Assembly: GCF_002090155.1 (NCBI RefSeq)
Contig: NZ_BBRM01000006.1
Location: forward strand, 62,001-126,000
DNA: 64,000 nt
From: Demequina sp. NBRC 110056
GTDB taxonomy: Bacteria > Actinomycetota > Actinomycetes > Actinomycetales > Demequinaceae
Direction of reading: 5' to 3'
The notes beneath the pieces were generated by a model, which did no database searches, was not told the origin of the DNA, and saw nothing but the letters and a program-made list of their open reading frames with translations. Made by a program: the position numbers and the translations under genes. Below, in pieces: positions 43,766 through 52,046 of this stretch. Every line of letters begins with the position of its first letter. Position 1 is the stretch's first letter.

Positions 43766-44955
43766 CCGCCGCCCCCGAGGCGCTGCCCCGGCTCGCCGCG
43801 GCGTCCCGCACCGTCGCCCCAGCCACGTACGACTGCATCCTGCTCGCCGGCTTCGGCGGACCCGAGGGTCAGGATGACGTCATCCCGTACCTGCGCAACG
43901 TGACCGCCGGCCGCGGCGTGCCGGACGAGCGCCTCGAGGAGGTCTCGCATCACTACCGCCACTTCGGCGGCGTGAGCCCCATCAACCAGCAGAACCGCGA
44001 GCTCAAGGCCGCGCTCGAGGCGGAGATCTCGTCGCGCGACCTAGGCCTTCCGGTCTACTGGGGAAACCGCTTCTGGGAGCCCTACTTCGACGACGCGCTC
44101 AAGGAGCTCCACGCCGACGGCCACCGTCGCGTGCTGGTGCTCGTCACGACCGCCTTCTCGTCGTACAGCGGCTGCCGCGCCTACCGCGAGGACCTCGCCG
44201 CCGCCCTGTCGCGGACGGGGCTCGAGGGCGAGATCGTGCTCGACAAGGTGCGCCAGTACTTCGACCACCCCGGCTTCGTCGAGCCCAACGTGACGGCGGT
44301 CCGCGAGGGGCTGCGCGCTCTCGTGGCCTCGGGCGACGACGCCGCCCCGCACGTGATGTTCGCGACCCACTCCATCCCGTCCGCGGCGGCGGACGTCTCG
44401 GGCCCGCGCGAGGCGCTGCCGGACGGGACGCCCGTGCCCACGGGCGGCGGCGAGGACTGGTACGCCGGCGGCGGCTGGTACGTCGCGCAGCAGCGCGCGG
44501 TGTCCGCCCTGGTGATGGACCGCGTTGCCGACGAGTTCCCTGACGTGCCCTGGACCCTTGTGTTCCAGTCCCGCTCGGGAGACCCGTCCGTGCCGTGGCT
44601 CGAGCCCGACATCAACCTCGCGATCGAGGCCCTCCCAGCGGACACGTCGGGCCTGGTGATTTCGCCCATCGGCTTCGTGTCCGACCACATGGAGGTCGCC
44701 TGGGACCTCGACAACGAGGCGCTCGAGACCTGCGAGGAGCGAGGCCTGACGATGGTGCGCGTGCCGACCGTGGGTGTGGACCCAGCGTTCGTCTCGGGGC
44801 TCATCGACCTGGTCGAGGAGCGTCATGTGGCCGCGGCGGGCGATGCCCCGCGCGAGCGCGTGGCCCTCACCGAGCTCGGCCCCTGGCAGGACGTGTGCCC
44901 CACGGACTGCTGCCTGGGGCGGGCCGCGAAGCCCACCGTCGCGTCCTGCGACTGA
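43762..44955 (+). CDS. hemH: Ferrochelatase (coproporphyrin ferrochelatase, CpfC)
   Basis: A 397-residue enzyme that inserts iron into coproporphyrin III. Motifs are LLAGFGGPEGQDDVIPYLRNV, the PINQQNRELKAAL segment, MFATHSIPSAAADVSG with the catalytic His, and PIGFVSDHMEVAWDLDNEA. The C-terminal CPTDCCLG fits the [2Fe-2S] cysteines of actinobacterial ferrochelatases. An inserted segment around 205-235 (PDGTPVPTGGGEDWYAGGG) is also typical of that group. Confidence 0.95.
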   Translation: MTAAPEALPRLAAASRTVAPATYDCILLAGFGGPEGQDDVIPYLRNVTAGRGVPDERLEEVSHHYRHFGGVSPINQQNRELKAALEAEISSRDLGLPVYWGNRFWEPYFDDALKELHADGHRRVLVLVTTAFSSYSGCRAYREDLAAALSRTGLEGEIVLDKVRQYFDHPGFVEPNVTAVREGLRALVASGDDAAPHVMFATHSIPSAAADVSGPREALPDGTPVPTGGGEDWYAGGGWYVAQQRAVSALVMDRVADEFPDVPWTLVFQSRSGDPSVPWLEPDINLAIEALPADTSGLVISPIGFVSDHMEVAWDLDNEALETCEERGLTMVRVPTVGVDPAFVSGLIDLVEERHVAAAGDAPRERVALTELGPWQDVCPTDCCLGRAAKPTVASCD

Positions 44956-44962
44956 GCCGGCC

Positions 44963-45469
44963 GTGACGGACGAGCCGGTCTCGCTGGGCCGGCTCCGGCT
45001 CCGGGAGCGGCTGCGAGGCCGTTCCGTGCCCGAGGTGATTGGGATGCTCGGCCCCGCCCTGGCGATGCTGTGGGCGGGGATCGCGATCGCCGGCAACGTC
45101 ATCGCCGCGGGCTCGAAGTTCACCACCGATGTCCCGCGCGAGGACCTGCTCGCGGTGGGCGTTGAGCAGTTCACGTGGGCCGGCTACGCCGAGTGGGCGC
45201 TCGCGGCCGTGTGGTGCGTGGGCCTGTGGAACGCGCGCCGGTCGCGGGTGCTGTGGGTGCTCGCCGCGCCCGTGGTGCTGCTCGCCGTGCAGAAGCTCGG
45301 CGTCTACCCGCCGCTGAACGCCCGCACGATGGCGACCATCGCCGGCGAGAGCACCGGAGACAGCCCGCTGCACGCGATCTACGCGGCGCTCGAGGGCGTG
45401 AAGATCGCGCTGCTGGTCGCGATCGGGGTCGTGGGGTCGATCCTGCACTCCGCGCCGCGCCGGGATTGA
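44963..45469 (+). CDS. Hypothetical membrane protein downstream of hemH
   Basis: A 168-residue protein with about four membrane helices (around 30-52, 72-90, 96-112 and 142-160) and no motif I can name. It starts with GTG eight bases after the hemH stop, so it is likely the last gene of the hemQ operon. A role in heme handling is possible only by position. Confidence 0.65.
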   Translation: MTDEPVSLGRLRLRERLRGRSVPEVIGMLGPALAMLWAGIAIAGNVIAAGSKFTTDVPREDLLAVGVEQFTWAGYAEWALAAVWCVGLWNARRSRVLWVLAAPVVLLAVQKLGVYPPLNARTMATIAGESTGDSPLHAIYAALEGVKIALLVAIGVVGSILHSAPRRD

Positions 45470-45535
45470 GCCGCGAGGCTGATCGACGCTGCTGACGGCT
45501 GGCTCGCGCCGGCGGCCCGGGCCGTCTCCGTACCG

Positions 45536-45627
45536 CTCAACACACGGCTGTGGCGCGTGTGGCTGGTGTAAGCCTTGGGGTTCCACTCACGCCACACGCG
45601 CACCACGCGTCACAGCCGTGTGGTGAG
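45536..45627. repeat. Palindromic element B, copy 2
   Basis: A 92-base inverted repeat. The left tip CTCAACACACGGCTGTGGCG pairs with the right tip (complement CTCACCACACGGCTGTGACG) with two mismatches, and a second block CGTGTGGC/GCCACACG pairs inside. It lies between two convergent genes and shares its CAACACACGGCTG tip with element B1. Confidence 0.78.
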
Positions 45628-45671
45628 TGGCGCACGTCGCGGCCGTCAGCGGCGCCGATGCGCGCGCTGGG

Positions 45672-47330
45672 TCACGCCCGGGCCGGCACCAGGGTGCGCC
45701 GTCCGTCGCGCCACGTGAGCCAGCCGCCGTCGAGGTTCACGGCGTCGTGGCCGAGCTGCCGCAGCAGGCGGGTGGCGGTGTGGCCGCGCTGGCCCACCTG
45801 GCAGTGGACCACGACGCGGCGGCCACGCGGAAGCTCGCCGTGGCGCTCGCGGAGCTCGTCGACGGGGATCACCAGCGGGGACTGCCATGGCACCTCGACG
45901 GTGCCGCGGTCGTGCTCGGCCTCGGTGCGCACGTCGAGCACCACCGGCTCGTCGGCGGCCGCGGCGAGCTCGTGCCATTGCAGTGACGGGGTCTCGCCGG
46001 TCGCGGCGTTCTCCGCGACGTACCCCAGCATGTTGACCGGGTCCTTGGCGGAGCCGTAGGCGGGCGCGTAGGTAAGCTCGAGGTCGGCGAGCTCCGAGGC
46101 GGTGATGCCGCCCATCATCGCCGTGGCGATCACGTCGATGCGCTTGTCGACGCCGGCCTCGCCCACGCCCTGCGCGCCGAGGATCTCGTCCGTGTCGGGG
46201 TCCACGAGCAGCTTGAGAGCCATCTGCGTCGCGCCGGGGTAGTAGCCGGCATGGTCCGCCGGGTGGGTGTGGATCGCGCGATAGGCGCGGCCCTCGGCGA
46301 TGAGGCGCCGCTCCGTGCGCCCGGCGACGGCCGCGGTGAGGCCGAACACGCCCACCACCGCGGTGCCGATCGCCCCTCGACCGCGACCGCCGCGGCCCGC
46401 GATGACGTCGGCGACGCGGCGCCCGTGGCGGTTGGCGAGGTTGGCGAGGGGGATCAGGACGGGACCGTCGTCCAGCGCGTCGCGCTTTGCGGCGACGTCG
46501 CCCACGGCGTAGACGCCGGGCACCGAGGTGCGCATGTCGTCGTCCACGAGCACGGCGCCGCGGGGTCCGAGACTCGCGCCGGCGGAGGCGGCGAGCGTCG
46601 AGTCGGGCGTCACGCCGATCGCCGCGACCACCAGATCCGCGTCGATGCGGTGAGAGCCGTCCGGCCCGGCGACGGTCACGTCCGCCGCGCTGATCTCGCT
46701 CACCGTGGAGCCGGTGAGCACTCGCACGCCGTGCTCCTCGAGGCGGTCCTGGACGCGGATCGCCAGCTCGGAGTCGAGTGCGCCCAGCACTTGGGGCGCG
46801 AGCTCGACGACGGTCACGGACAGGCCGCGGTGGGCGAGGTTCTCCGCGACCTCCAGGCCCACGAAGCCGGCGCCCACCACTACCGCCGAGCGCGCGCCAG
46901 CGACCGCATCGGCCATGCGGTCCACGTCGGCGACGTCGCGCAGCACGAGGGCGCGCTCGGCCCCGGGCACGTCGGGGACGATGGGTCGCGCGCCGGGGCT
47001 CAGCACGAGGTGGTCGTAGGTGAGGTCGTAGGGGCCACGGTCGGCGCTGCGCACGGTGACGGTGTGGGCGTCCGCGTCGACGGCCACCACGCGGCTGTTC
47101 ACGCGCACGTCGAGATCGAACCGCGCGCGCAACGACTGAGGGGTCTGCAGCAGGAGCGACTCCCGCTCGGGGATGACGCCGCCCACGTAGTACGGGAGCC
47201 CGCAGTTGGCGAACGAGACGTGCTCCCCGGCCTCGAGGACGATGATCTCGTGGTCCTCGTCGAGACGGCGCAGGCGCGTGGCGGCGGACATGCCGGCGGC
47301 GACGGCGCCGACGATGACGGTGGTGGGCAT
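45672..47330 (-). CDS. CoA-disulfide reductase with C-terminal rhodanese domain
   Basis: A 552-residue flavoprotein of the CoADR-RHD type. FAD and NAD(P)H motifs are IVGAVAAGMSAATRLRRL and VVVGAGFVGLEVAENLA, and the redox-active cysteine is Cys43 in SFANCGLPYYVGG. The rhodanese domain occupies about 450-552 with its active Cys510 in VVHCQVGQRGHTA. Such proteins reduce CoA-disulfide or CoA-persulfide and handle sulfane sulfur. It is divergent from a CstR-like regulator with a shared operator, which fits persulfide detoxification. Confidence 0.9.
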   Translation of the reverse strand: MPTTVIVGAVAAGMSAATRLRRLDEDHEIIVLEAGEHVSFANCGLPYYVGGVIPERESLLLQTPQSLRARFDLDVRVNSRVVAVDADAHTVTVRSADRGPYDLTYDHLVLSPGARPIVPDVPGAERALVLRDVADVDRMADAVAGARSAVVVGAGFVGLEVAENLAHRGLSVTVVELAPQVLGALDSELAIRVQDRLEEHGVRVLTGSTVSEISAADVTVAGPDGSHRIDADLVVAAIGVTPDSTLAASAGASLGPRGAVLVDDDMRTSVPGVYAVGDVAAKRDALDDGPVLIPLANLANRHGRRVADVIAGRGGRGRGAIGTAVVGVFGLTAAVAGRTERRLIAEGRAYRAIHTHPADHAGYYPGATQMALKLLVDPDTDEILGAQGVGEAGVDKRIDVIATAMMGGITASELADLELTYAPAYGSAKDPVNMLGYVAENAATGETPSLQWHELAAAADEPVVLDVRTEAEHDRGTVEVPWQSPLVIPVDELRERHGELPRGRRVVVHCQVGQRGHTATRLLRQLGHDAVNLDGGWLTWRDGRRTLVPARA

Positions 47331-47369
47331 GGTGACGGCCTCCTGAAGCGGTGGGGGACTTGCGTCAGG

Positions 47370-47385
47370 ATACCCCCAGGGGTAT
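47370..47385. promoter_or_regulatory. CsoR/CstR operator between divergent genes
   Basis: ATACCCCCAGGGGTAT is a dyad of the form bound by CsoR and CstR repressors (AT-rich ends, G/C tract centre). It lies 40 bases upstream of the CoADR gene and 36 bases before the Cys-rich peptide gene, so one site can control both directions. Confidence 0.78.
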
Positions 47386-47420
47386 TGTCGCAGCAACTCG
47401 ACCATGAAGGAGGAGCGCCC

Positions 47421-47576
47421 ATGTGCTCACCGATCACCTGCCGCCTGTGCGGCAAGACCACCTGGACCGGTTGCGGTCAGCACGTGGACTCCGTGAAGTC
47501 CCAGGTGCCCGCGTCCCAGTGGTGCGAGGGCCACGACAAGCCCGCGGGCAGGAGCCTGTTCTCGTGGCTGCGGTGA
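47421..47576 (+). CDS. Small Cys-rich protein (51 aa)
   Basis: A 51-residue protein starting MCSPITCRLCGKTTWTGCGQ, with cysteines at 2, 7, 10, 18 and 35. The CxxC pair and the CGQHVDSV motif suggest a zinc ribbon or a sulfur-binding peptide. Similar short proteins are widespread in actinobacteria and uncharacterised. The ATG follows AAGGAGGAG. The stop overlaps the repressor GTG (GTGA), so it is coupled to the CstR-like gene. Confidence 0.82.
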   Translation: MCSPITCRLCGKTTWTGCGQHVDSVKSQVPASQWCEGHDKPAGRSLFSWLR

Positions 47577-47821
47577 CCCATGCGGCGGTGAACCGCCTCA
47601 AGCGCGCCCGGGGTCAGCTCGACGCCGTGATCCGCATGGTCGAGGAGGGCCGGGACTGCGAGGAGACGGTGACGCAGCTCGCGGCCGTCTCGAAGGCGCT
47701 CGACCGCGCCGGGTTCGCCCTCATCTCCTCCGGCCTCAAGGACTGCCTCGACTCGGCCGACGAGGACGAGCGCGATGCGAGCCTCCAGCGCCTCGAGAAG
47801 GTGTTCCTCTCCCTGGCCTGA
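47573..47821 (+). CDS. CstR-like persulfide-sensing repressor (CsoR family)
   Basis: An 82-residue all-helical repressor of the CsoR/RcnR family. Cysteines at 29 and 58 have the family spacing of 29. The residue four before the second Cys, a copper-binding His in CsoR, is Gly54 here, which points to the dithiol persulfide sensor CstR instead of a copper sensor. It is preceded by the Cys-rich peptide and probably represses both itself and the CoADR-rhodanese gene through the dyad at 47370. Confidence 0.85.
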   Translation: MTHAAVNRLKRARGQLDAVIRMVEEGRDCEETVTQLAAVSKALDRAGFALISSGLKDCLDSADEDERDASLQRLEKVFLSLA

Positions 47822-47938
47822 GCAGGGCCGATGCGCGCTCGCGGTGGCAATTACGAAACATGGGGATTGCGAAAGTCGTGACGGGTGGCTAGCGTGGGCG
47901 AAGCGAGGTCGCCCCCATCACCCCACCAGGAGGTCCGC

Positions 47939-48427
47939 ATGACCATGCCCGTCTCGACGCTGACACACGTCGCGGCCCTGGCCGGTGCCGTGCCTCAGCT
48001 CACGGTGTCGCTCGACACCGACAACGGCGCCACCGTCATCGTGGGCGATTTCCCCGAGGCCTCCCTCTGCACCCACGCGTTCCGTCAGGTGATGGCGGAC
48101 TGGCCTACGCAGTCGGACCACGCGCCCTGCGTCGAGGAGATCCACTTCGACGGCGCCGAGGCACGCGGCCCGGTGCTCGCGACCGGGGCCGTCCGGTGGT
48201 TCTCGACAGGGCTCGGGGCCCAGCGCGCCGTCGCGGCCTTGCGCGAGGCGCGCAAGGGACAGCCCAAGCTCAGCGTCCAGGTGAGGTTCGACGCCATGCT
48301 CGCCGTCTCGGTGGTGCGGATGGAGACGGACACCCTGAGCGACGAGGACCTCGACGAGGCGGCCATCGCCGCCTACGCGACGTGCGAGGCGGAGAGCCTG
48401 CTCGCGTCGGTGAGCGCTGCCGCCTGA
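47939..48427 (+). CDS. Unknown protein, paralogue of the iron-operon gene at 35401
   Basis: A 162-residue cytoplasmic protein without a recognised family. It shares with the 35401-35910 product the LC-x3-FR motif (Cys44, same index), VSVVR, and DLDE-x-A-x-A-A-Tyr-x2-Cys (Cys149), so both belong to one small family. The ATG has an AGGAGG site. A possible promoter is TTGCGA (near 47866) with TAGCGT (near 47890). The 3' end is duplicated in the following repeat region. Confidence 0.75.
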   Translation: MTMPVSTLTHVAALAGAVPQLTVSLDTDNGATVIVGDFPEASLCTHAFRQVMADWPTQSDHAPCVEEIHFDGAEARGPVLATGAVRWFSTGLGAQRAVAALREARKGQPKLSVQVRFDAMLAVSVVRMETDTLSDEDLDEAAIAAYATCEAESLLASVSAAA

Positions 48428-48590
48428 CCCGGCCGCCTGACGCGACTCCCTGACCCAGCCGCCTGACGCGACCGCCAGAATCAGCCCGCGCATCGGCCCG
48501 CGCATCGGCCCGAGCGGTCCGCCCGAGCGGTCCGGACCGAGCTGCCCGGACCGAGCTGTCCGGGCTTAGCTGTCCGGGCTTAGCTGTCGG
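48419..48590. repeat. Serial tandem doublets filling a convergent gap
   Basis: GCCGCCTGAC, the 3' end of the plus-strand gene, recurs at 48432 and 48458. Then four units each occur exactly twice in a row: CCCGCGCATCGG (48485, 48497), CCCGAGCGGTCCG (48509, 48522), GACCGAGCTGYCCG (48535, 48549) and GGCTTAGCTGTCSG (48563, 48577). The last copy contains the ndh stop codon. The region therefore consists almost entirely of adjacent duplications, including both gene ends. Confidence 0.9.
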
Positions 48591-49890
48591 CTGCCTCCTT
48601 GAAGGCCCGCCGCGGCTCGTGGATGCGGCCCATCGACACGAGGTCGCGCCGGAAGAACAGCGCCGTCGTCCAGTCCATGACCACGCGCGCCTTGCGGTTG
48701 AAGCTCGGGATCTGGGCCATGTGATAGGTCCGGTGCATGAACCACGCGGGCCAGCCGCGCAGCTTCACGCCCATGATCTGCGCGACGCCCTTGTTCAGAC
48801 CCAGCGAGGCGACCGTGCCGAGGTGCTGGTGGCGGTACTCCTTGACCTCGCGCCCGCCCAGGTGGGCGGCGAGGTTCGCGCCGAGCAGCCGGGCCTGGCG
48901 CACCGCGTGCTGGGCCGAGGGTGCGCACCAGGCGCCCTCGCCCTTGGCAAGATCCGGGACCTGGGCGTTGTCGCCGGCGGCCCACGCGCCGGGCACCACC
49001 TCGCCGTCCTCGGTCGCGACCTGCAGGGTGGGCAGGGCGTTGACGTGTCCGCGCGGGCCCTTGGGCAGGTCCGTGTCGGCGAGCACCGGGTTGGGCTTCA
49101 CGCCCGCCGTCCACACCACCGTGTCGGCGTCGAACTCCTGGCCGTCCGAGAGCTTGATCCGCCCGCCCTCGCAGGACTCGAGGCGGGTGGCGAGGTAGAT
49201 CTCCATGCCGCGCTTGCGCAGCACCTCGAGGGTGTACCCGCCCATCTCCTCGCCCATCTCGGGCAGGATCCTGGTCATCGCCTCGACCATCACGAAGCGC
49301 AGGTCCGCGGGCTGGAGCTCGGGGTAGTGGCGCAGCGCCGCGCGCGCCATGTCCTCGGTCTCGGCGAACGCCTCGATGCCGGCGAAGCCGCCGCCGACGA
49401 ACACGAACGTCAGCAGACGTCGGCGCATGTGCGGGTCCTCGGTGGACGCCGCCCGCGCGATGCGCCCGAGGATGGTGTTGCGCAGGCTGATGGCCTCCTC
49501 GACCCACTTGAACCCGACGCCGATCTCAGCCAGGCCCGGGATCGGCAGCGTGCGCGGCACGGCGCCGAGCGCGATGACGACCTCGTCGTAGTCGAGGTCG
49601 AGCGTGTCGCCAAAGTCCGTCTCGACCCGCGCCTGACGGTCGGCGTGGGTCAGCGCCGTCACCTTGCCCTGGATGACGCGGACGCCCTTCAGCTCTCGAC
49701 GGAGCGGCACCACGACGTGGCGGGGCTCGATCGAGCCGGCCGCCGCCTCGGGGAGGAAGGGCTGGTAGGTCATGTAGGGACGGCGGTCCACGATCGTGAT
49801 GTCGACCTGGTTGCCGGCCTTCTTCTTGAGAGTGAGGGCCGTGTACAGGCCCACGTAGCCGCCGCCGAGGATGAGCACTCGAGTGGTCAT
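48580..49890 (-). CDS. ndh: Type II NADH dehydrogenase
   Basis: A 436-residue membrane-associated flavoprotein that passes electrons from NADH to menaquinone without pumping protons. FAD motif LILGGGYVGLYTALTL and NADH motif FVFVGGGFAGIEAFAE are clear, with GAWAAGDNAQVPD near the FAD C-terminal contact and SAQHAVRQARLLGANL after it. The C-terminal helices (about 365-430) would bind the membrane. ATG 49890 has a GGAGGCAAC site. The stop codon lies inside a duplicated repeat unit. Confidence 0.93.
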   Translation of the reverse strand: MTTRVLILGGGYVGLYTALTLKKKAGNQVDITIVDRRPYMTYQPFLPEAAAGSIEPRHVVVPLRRELKGVRVIQGKVTALTHADRQARVETDFGDTLDLDYDEVVIALGAVPRTLPIPGLAEIGVGFKWVEEAISLRNTILGRIARAASTEDPHMRRRLLTFVFVGGGFAGIEAFAETEDMARAALRHYPELQPADLRFVMVEAMTRILPEMGEEMGGYTLEVLRKRGMEIYLATRLESCEGGRIKLSDGQEFDADTVVWTAGVKPNPVLADTDLPKGPRGHVNALPTLQVATEDGEVVPGAWAAGDNAQVPDLAKGEGAWCAPSAQHAVRQARLLGANLAAHLGGREVKEYRHQHLGTVASLGLNKGVAQIMGVKLRGWPAWFMHRTYHMAQIPSFNRKARVVMDWTTALFFRRDLVSMGRIHEPRRAFKEAADS

Positions 49891-50066
49891 GGTTGTTGCC
49901 TCCTGGGAGTGCAACCGCGTCGAGGGTCGCACTGTTCCGATGTCGGGGTGCGTCGATGCGCGCGGCGGCGCGGGGAGCGCTCGCCGGGGACGAGACCGTG
50001 GGACATCAGGCGCGGTGATGCGCGCTGGCCGGTCCACCGAGGGCCAGTCTACCGCCGCCCCCCCAA

Positions 50067-50090
50067 CGCGAAAGTGGGCCCACTTTCGCG
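50067..50090. repeat. Palindrome D, copy 4 (24 bases)
   Basis: The 18-base core GAAAGTGGGCCCACTTTC is extended on both sides to a perfect 24-base palindrome by flanking CGC/GCG. It lies about 65 bases beyond the fumC stop and 180 bases upstream of ndh. A GCCGATGCG copy follows at 50133. Confidence 0.85.
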
Positions 50091-50152
50091 GAGGACGGGG
50101 CAGGGGGAGCGGGAGGCGGGTGGGGAGCGCCGATGCGCTCGCCGGCTTCCCG

Positions 50153-51562
50153 CTACCGGTCGCCGACCATGGTGGTCACGTCGAGCAGGCGGTCGAGCTC
50201 GTCGACGGTGATCTCGCCGCGCTCGACGAAGCCGAGGTCGAGGGTCGCCTCGCGGACCGTGAGACCGGCCTTGACGGCGTGCTTGGCGATCTTCGCGGCG
50301 TTCTCGTAGCCGATCACGCGGTTGAGCGGCGTGACGATCGACGGCGACGCCTCGGCGTACCGGCGGGCGCGCTCGGTGTTGGCGGTGATGCCATCCACCG
50401 TGCGCGTCGCGAGCACCGTCGCCGCGTTGCCCAGGAGACGCATGGACTCGAGGACGCCCAGCGCCATGACGGGGATCTGGACGTTGAGCTCGAAAGCGCC
50501 GGATGCGCCGGCCCACGCCACGGTGGCGTCGTTGCCGACCGCGCGCGCGCAGACCATGAGCACGGCCTCCGGCACGACCGGGTTGACCTTGCCGGGCATG
50601 ATGCTCGAGCCGGGCTGAAGGTCGGGCAGGGCGATCTCGGCAAGGCCCGTGTTGGGGCCGGAGCCCATCCACCGCAGGTCGTTGCAGATCTTCGTGAGCG
50701 ACACGGCGATGGTGCGCAGCGCGCCCGAGACCTCGACCAGGCCGTCGCGCGCCGACTGCGCCTCGAAGTGGTCGCGCGCCTCGGTGATGGGCAGCCCGGT
50801 GTCCTCCGCGAGCAGCTCGATGACGCGCTGGGGGAAGCCGGCCGGGGTGTTGATGCCCGTGCCGACCGCGGTGCCGCCCAGCGGCACCTCGGCGACGCGC
50901 GGCAGCGCCGCCTGGAGCCGCTCGATGCCGTAGCGCACCGCCGCGGCGTATCCGCCGAACTCCTGCCCGAGCGTGACCGGGGTCGCGTCCATCAGGTGGG
51001 TGCGACCGGACTTGTAGACGTCGGCGAACTCGGCCGCCTTGGCCTCGAGCGATCCGGCGAGGCCCTCCAGCGCCGGGATCAGGTCGTTGACCAGCGTCGA
51101 GGTCGCGGCCACGTGGACGGAGGTGGGGAACACGTCGTTGCTCGACTGCGAGCAGTTGACGTGGTCGTTGGGGTGGACGTCGGCACCCAGCGTGCGCGTC
51201 GCGAGCGTCGCGATGACCTCGTTGGTGTTCATGTTCGAGCTGGTGCCCGAGCCGGTCTGGAACACGTCGACCGGGAAGTGCTCGTCGTGCGCGCCCGAGG
51301 CGACGTCGTCCGCGGCGGCGACGACCGCATCGGCGATGCTCTGGTCGAGGACCCCGAGCTCGGCGTTGGCGCGGGCCGCAGCCTTCTTCACGCGGGCGAG
51401 CGCCTCGATGTGGCGGCGCTCGAGCGTGGTGCCCGAGATCGGGAAGTTCTCGACGGCGCGCTGGGTCTGCGCGCGGTAGAGGGCGTGCGCGGGGACGCGC
51501 ACCTCTCCCATGGTGTCGTGCTCGATGCGGTACTCGGCGGCGTCGTTGCTCTGCTGGGTCAT
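50153..51562 (-). CDS. fumC: Fumarate hydratase, class II
   Basis: A 469-residue TCA-cycle enzyme interconverting fumarate and malate. Motifs are [18 protein letters not shown] near 110, [18 protein letters not shown] near 135, [20 protein letters not shown] with the catalytic His, and the family signature [15 protein letters not shown] near 315. Length is normal for the homotetrameric class. ATG start at 51562, with the LRV-like gene divergent 115 bases upstream. Confidence 0.96.
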   Translation of the reverse strand: MTQQSNDAAEYRIEHDTMGEVRVPAHALYRAQTQRAVENFPISGTTLERRHIEALARVKKAAARANAELGVLDQSIADAVVAAADDVASGAHDEHFPVDVFQTGSGTSSNMNTNEVIATLATRTLGADVHPNDHVNCSQSSNDVFPTSVHVAATSTLVNDLIPALEGLAGSLEAKAAEFADVYKSGRTHLMDATPVTLGQEFGGYAAAVRYGIERLQAALPRVAEVPLGGTAVGTGINTPAGFPQRVIELLAEDTGLPITEARDHFEAQSARDGLVEVSGALRTIAVSLTKICNDLRWMGSGPNTGLAEIALPDLQPGSSIMPGKVNPVVPEAVLMVCARAVGNDATVAWAGASGAFELNVQIPVMALGVLESMRLLGNAATVLATRTVDGITANTERARRYAEASPSIVTPLNRVIGYENAAKIAKHAVKAGLTVREATLDLGFVERGEITVDELDRLLDVTTMVGDR

Positions 51563-51677
51563 GGGGACATTGTGGCAGTCCCGCCCTCGCGACACGTTCA
51601 CGGAAATCGCGTCATCGCGGACGGGTATGGCCCTCTCACGTGGTGACGTTCGATCCGCAGCCCGCCAGGAGGAGCCG

Positions 51678-52034
51678 ATGCACGAGCCGCGCAAGCCGTG
51701 GTCACCGCAGTCCCGCAGGGACCTGCGGGAGGTGCTCGCGCAGCCGTCCCACGAGCGGGCCGTGCAGCTGGCGGCCTCGCGCAACGCGCTGGTGCGGGCT
51801 ACCCTCGCGGCGTCGCGCGAGACGCCCATCGGCGTGCTGATCCACCTGTCGACCGACGAGCACGCCTCGGTGCGCGCCGCCGTCGCCGGCAACCCCGCCG
51901 TGGCGACGTCCGTGACCACGGTGCGACGGCTCGCGACCGACCCGTCGCGTCCCGTGCGGGATGCGCTCATGATGAATGCGTCAGTGCCGGGATCGCTCGT
52001 GCGCCCCGCGCGGGTTCCCGTCCCCGTCGCCTGA
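51678..52034 (+). CDS. Small LRV/HEAT-like repeat protein 1
   Basis: A 118-residue protein made mainly of short helical repeats of the leucine-rich-variant type. The repeat reads roughly [43 protein letters not shown], preceded by an incomplete unit [24 protein letters not shown]. The N-terminal Cys4 Fe-S module of classical LRV proteins is missing. The same repeat pattern occurs in the gene at 53325. Such solenoids usually bind other proteins. The ATG follows AGGAGGAGCC. Confidence 0.7.
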   Translation: MHEPRKPWSPQSRRDLREVLAQPSHERAVQLAASRNALVRATLAASRETPIGVLIHLSTDEHASVRAAVAGNPAVATSVTTVRRLATDPSRPVRDALMMNASVPGSLVRPARVPVPVA

Positions 52035-52046
52035 GGCTCGGGCGGT

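Noticed and set aside
47573-47821. Assignment of the CsoR-family gene as a copper sensor
   Set aside because: The His needed for the Cu(I) site is Gly54, and the divergent target is a sulfur-handling enzyme, not a copper exporter.
48619-50211. A 530-codon plus-strand frame opposite ndh
   Set aside because: It is the antisense shadow of ndh, with no ribosome-binding site or recognisable motif.
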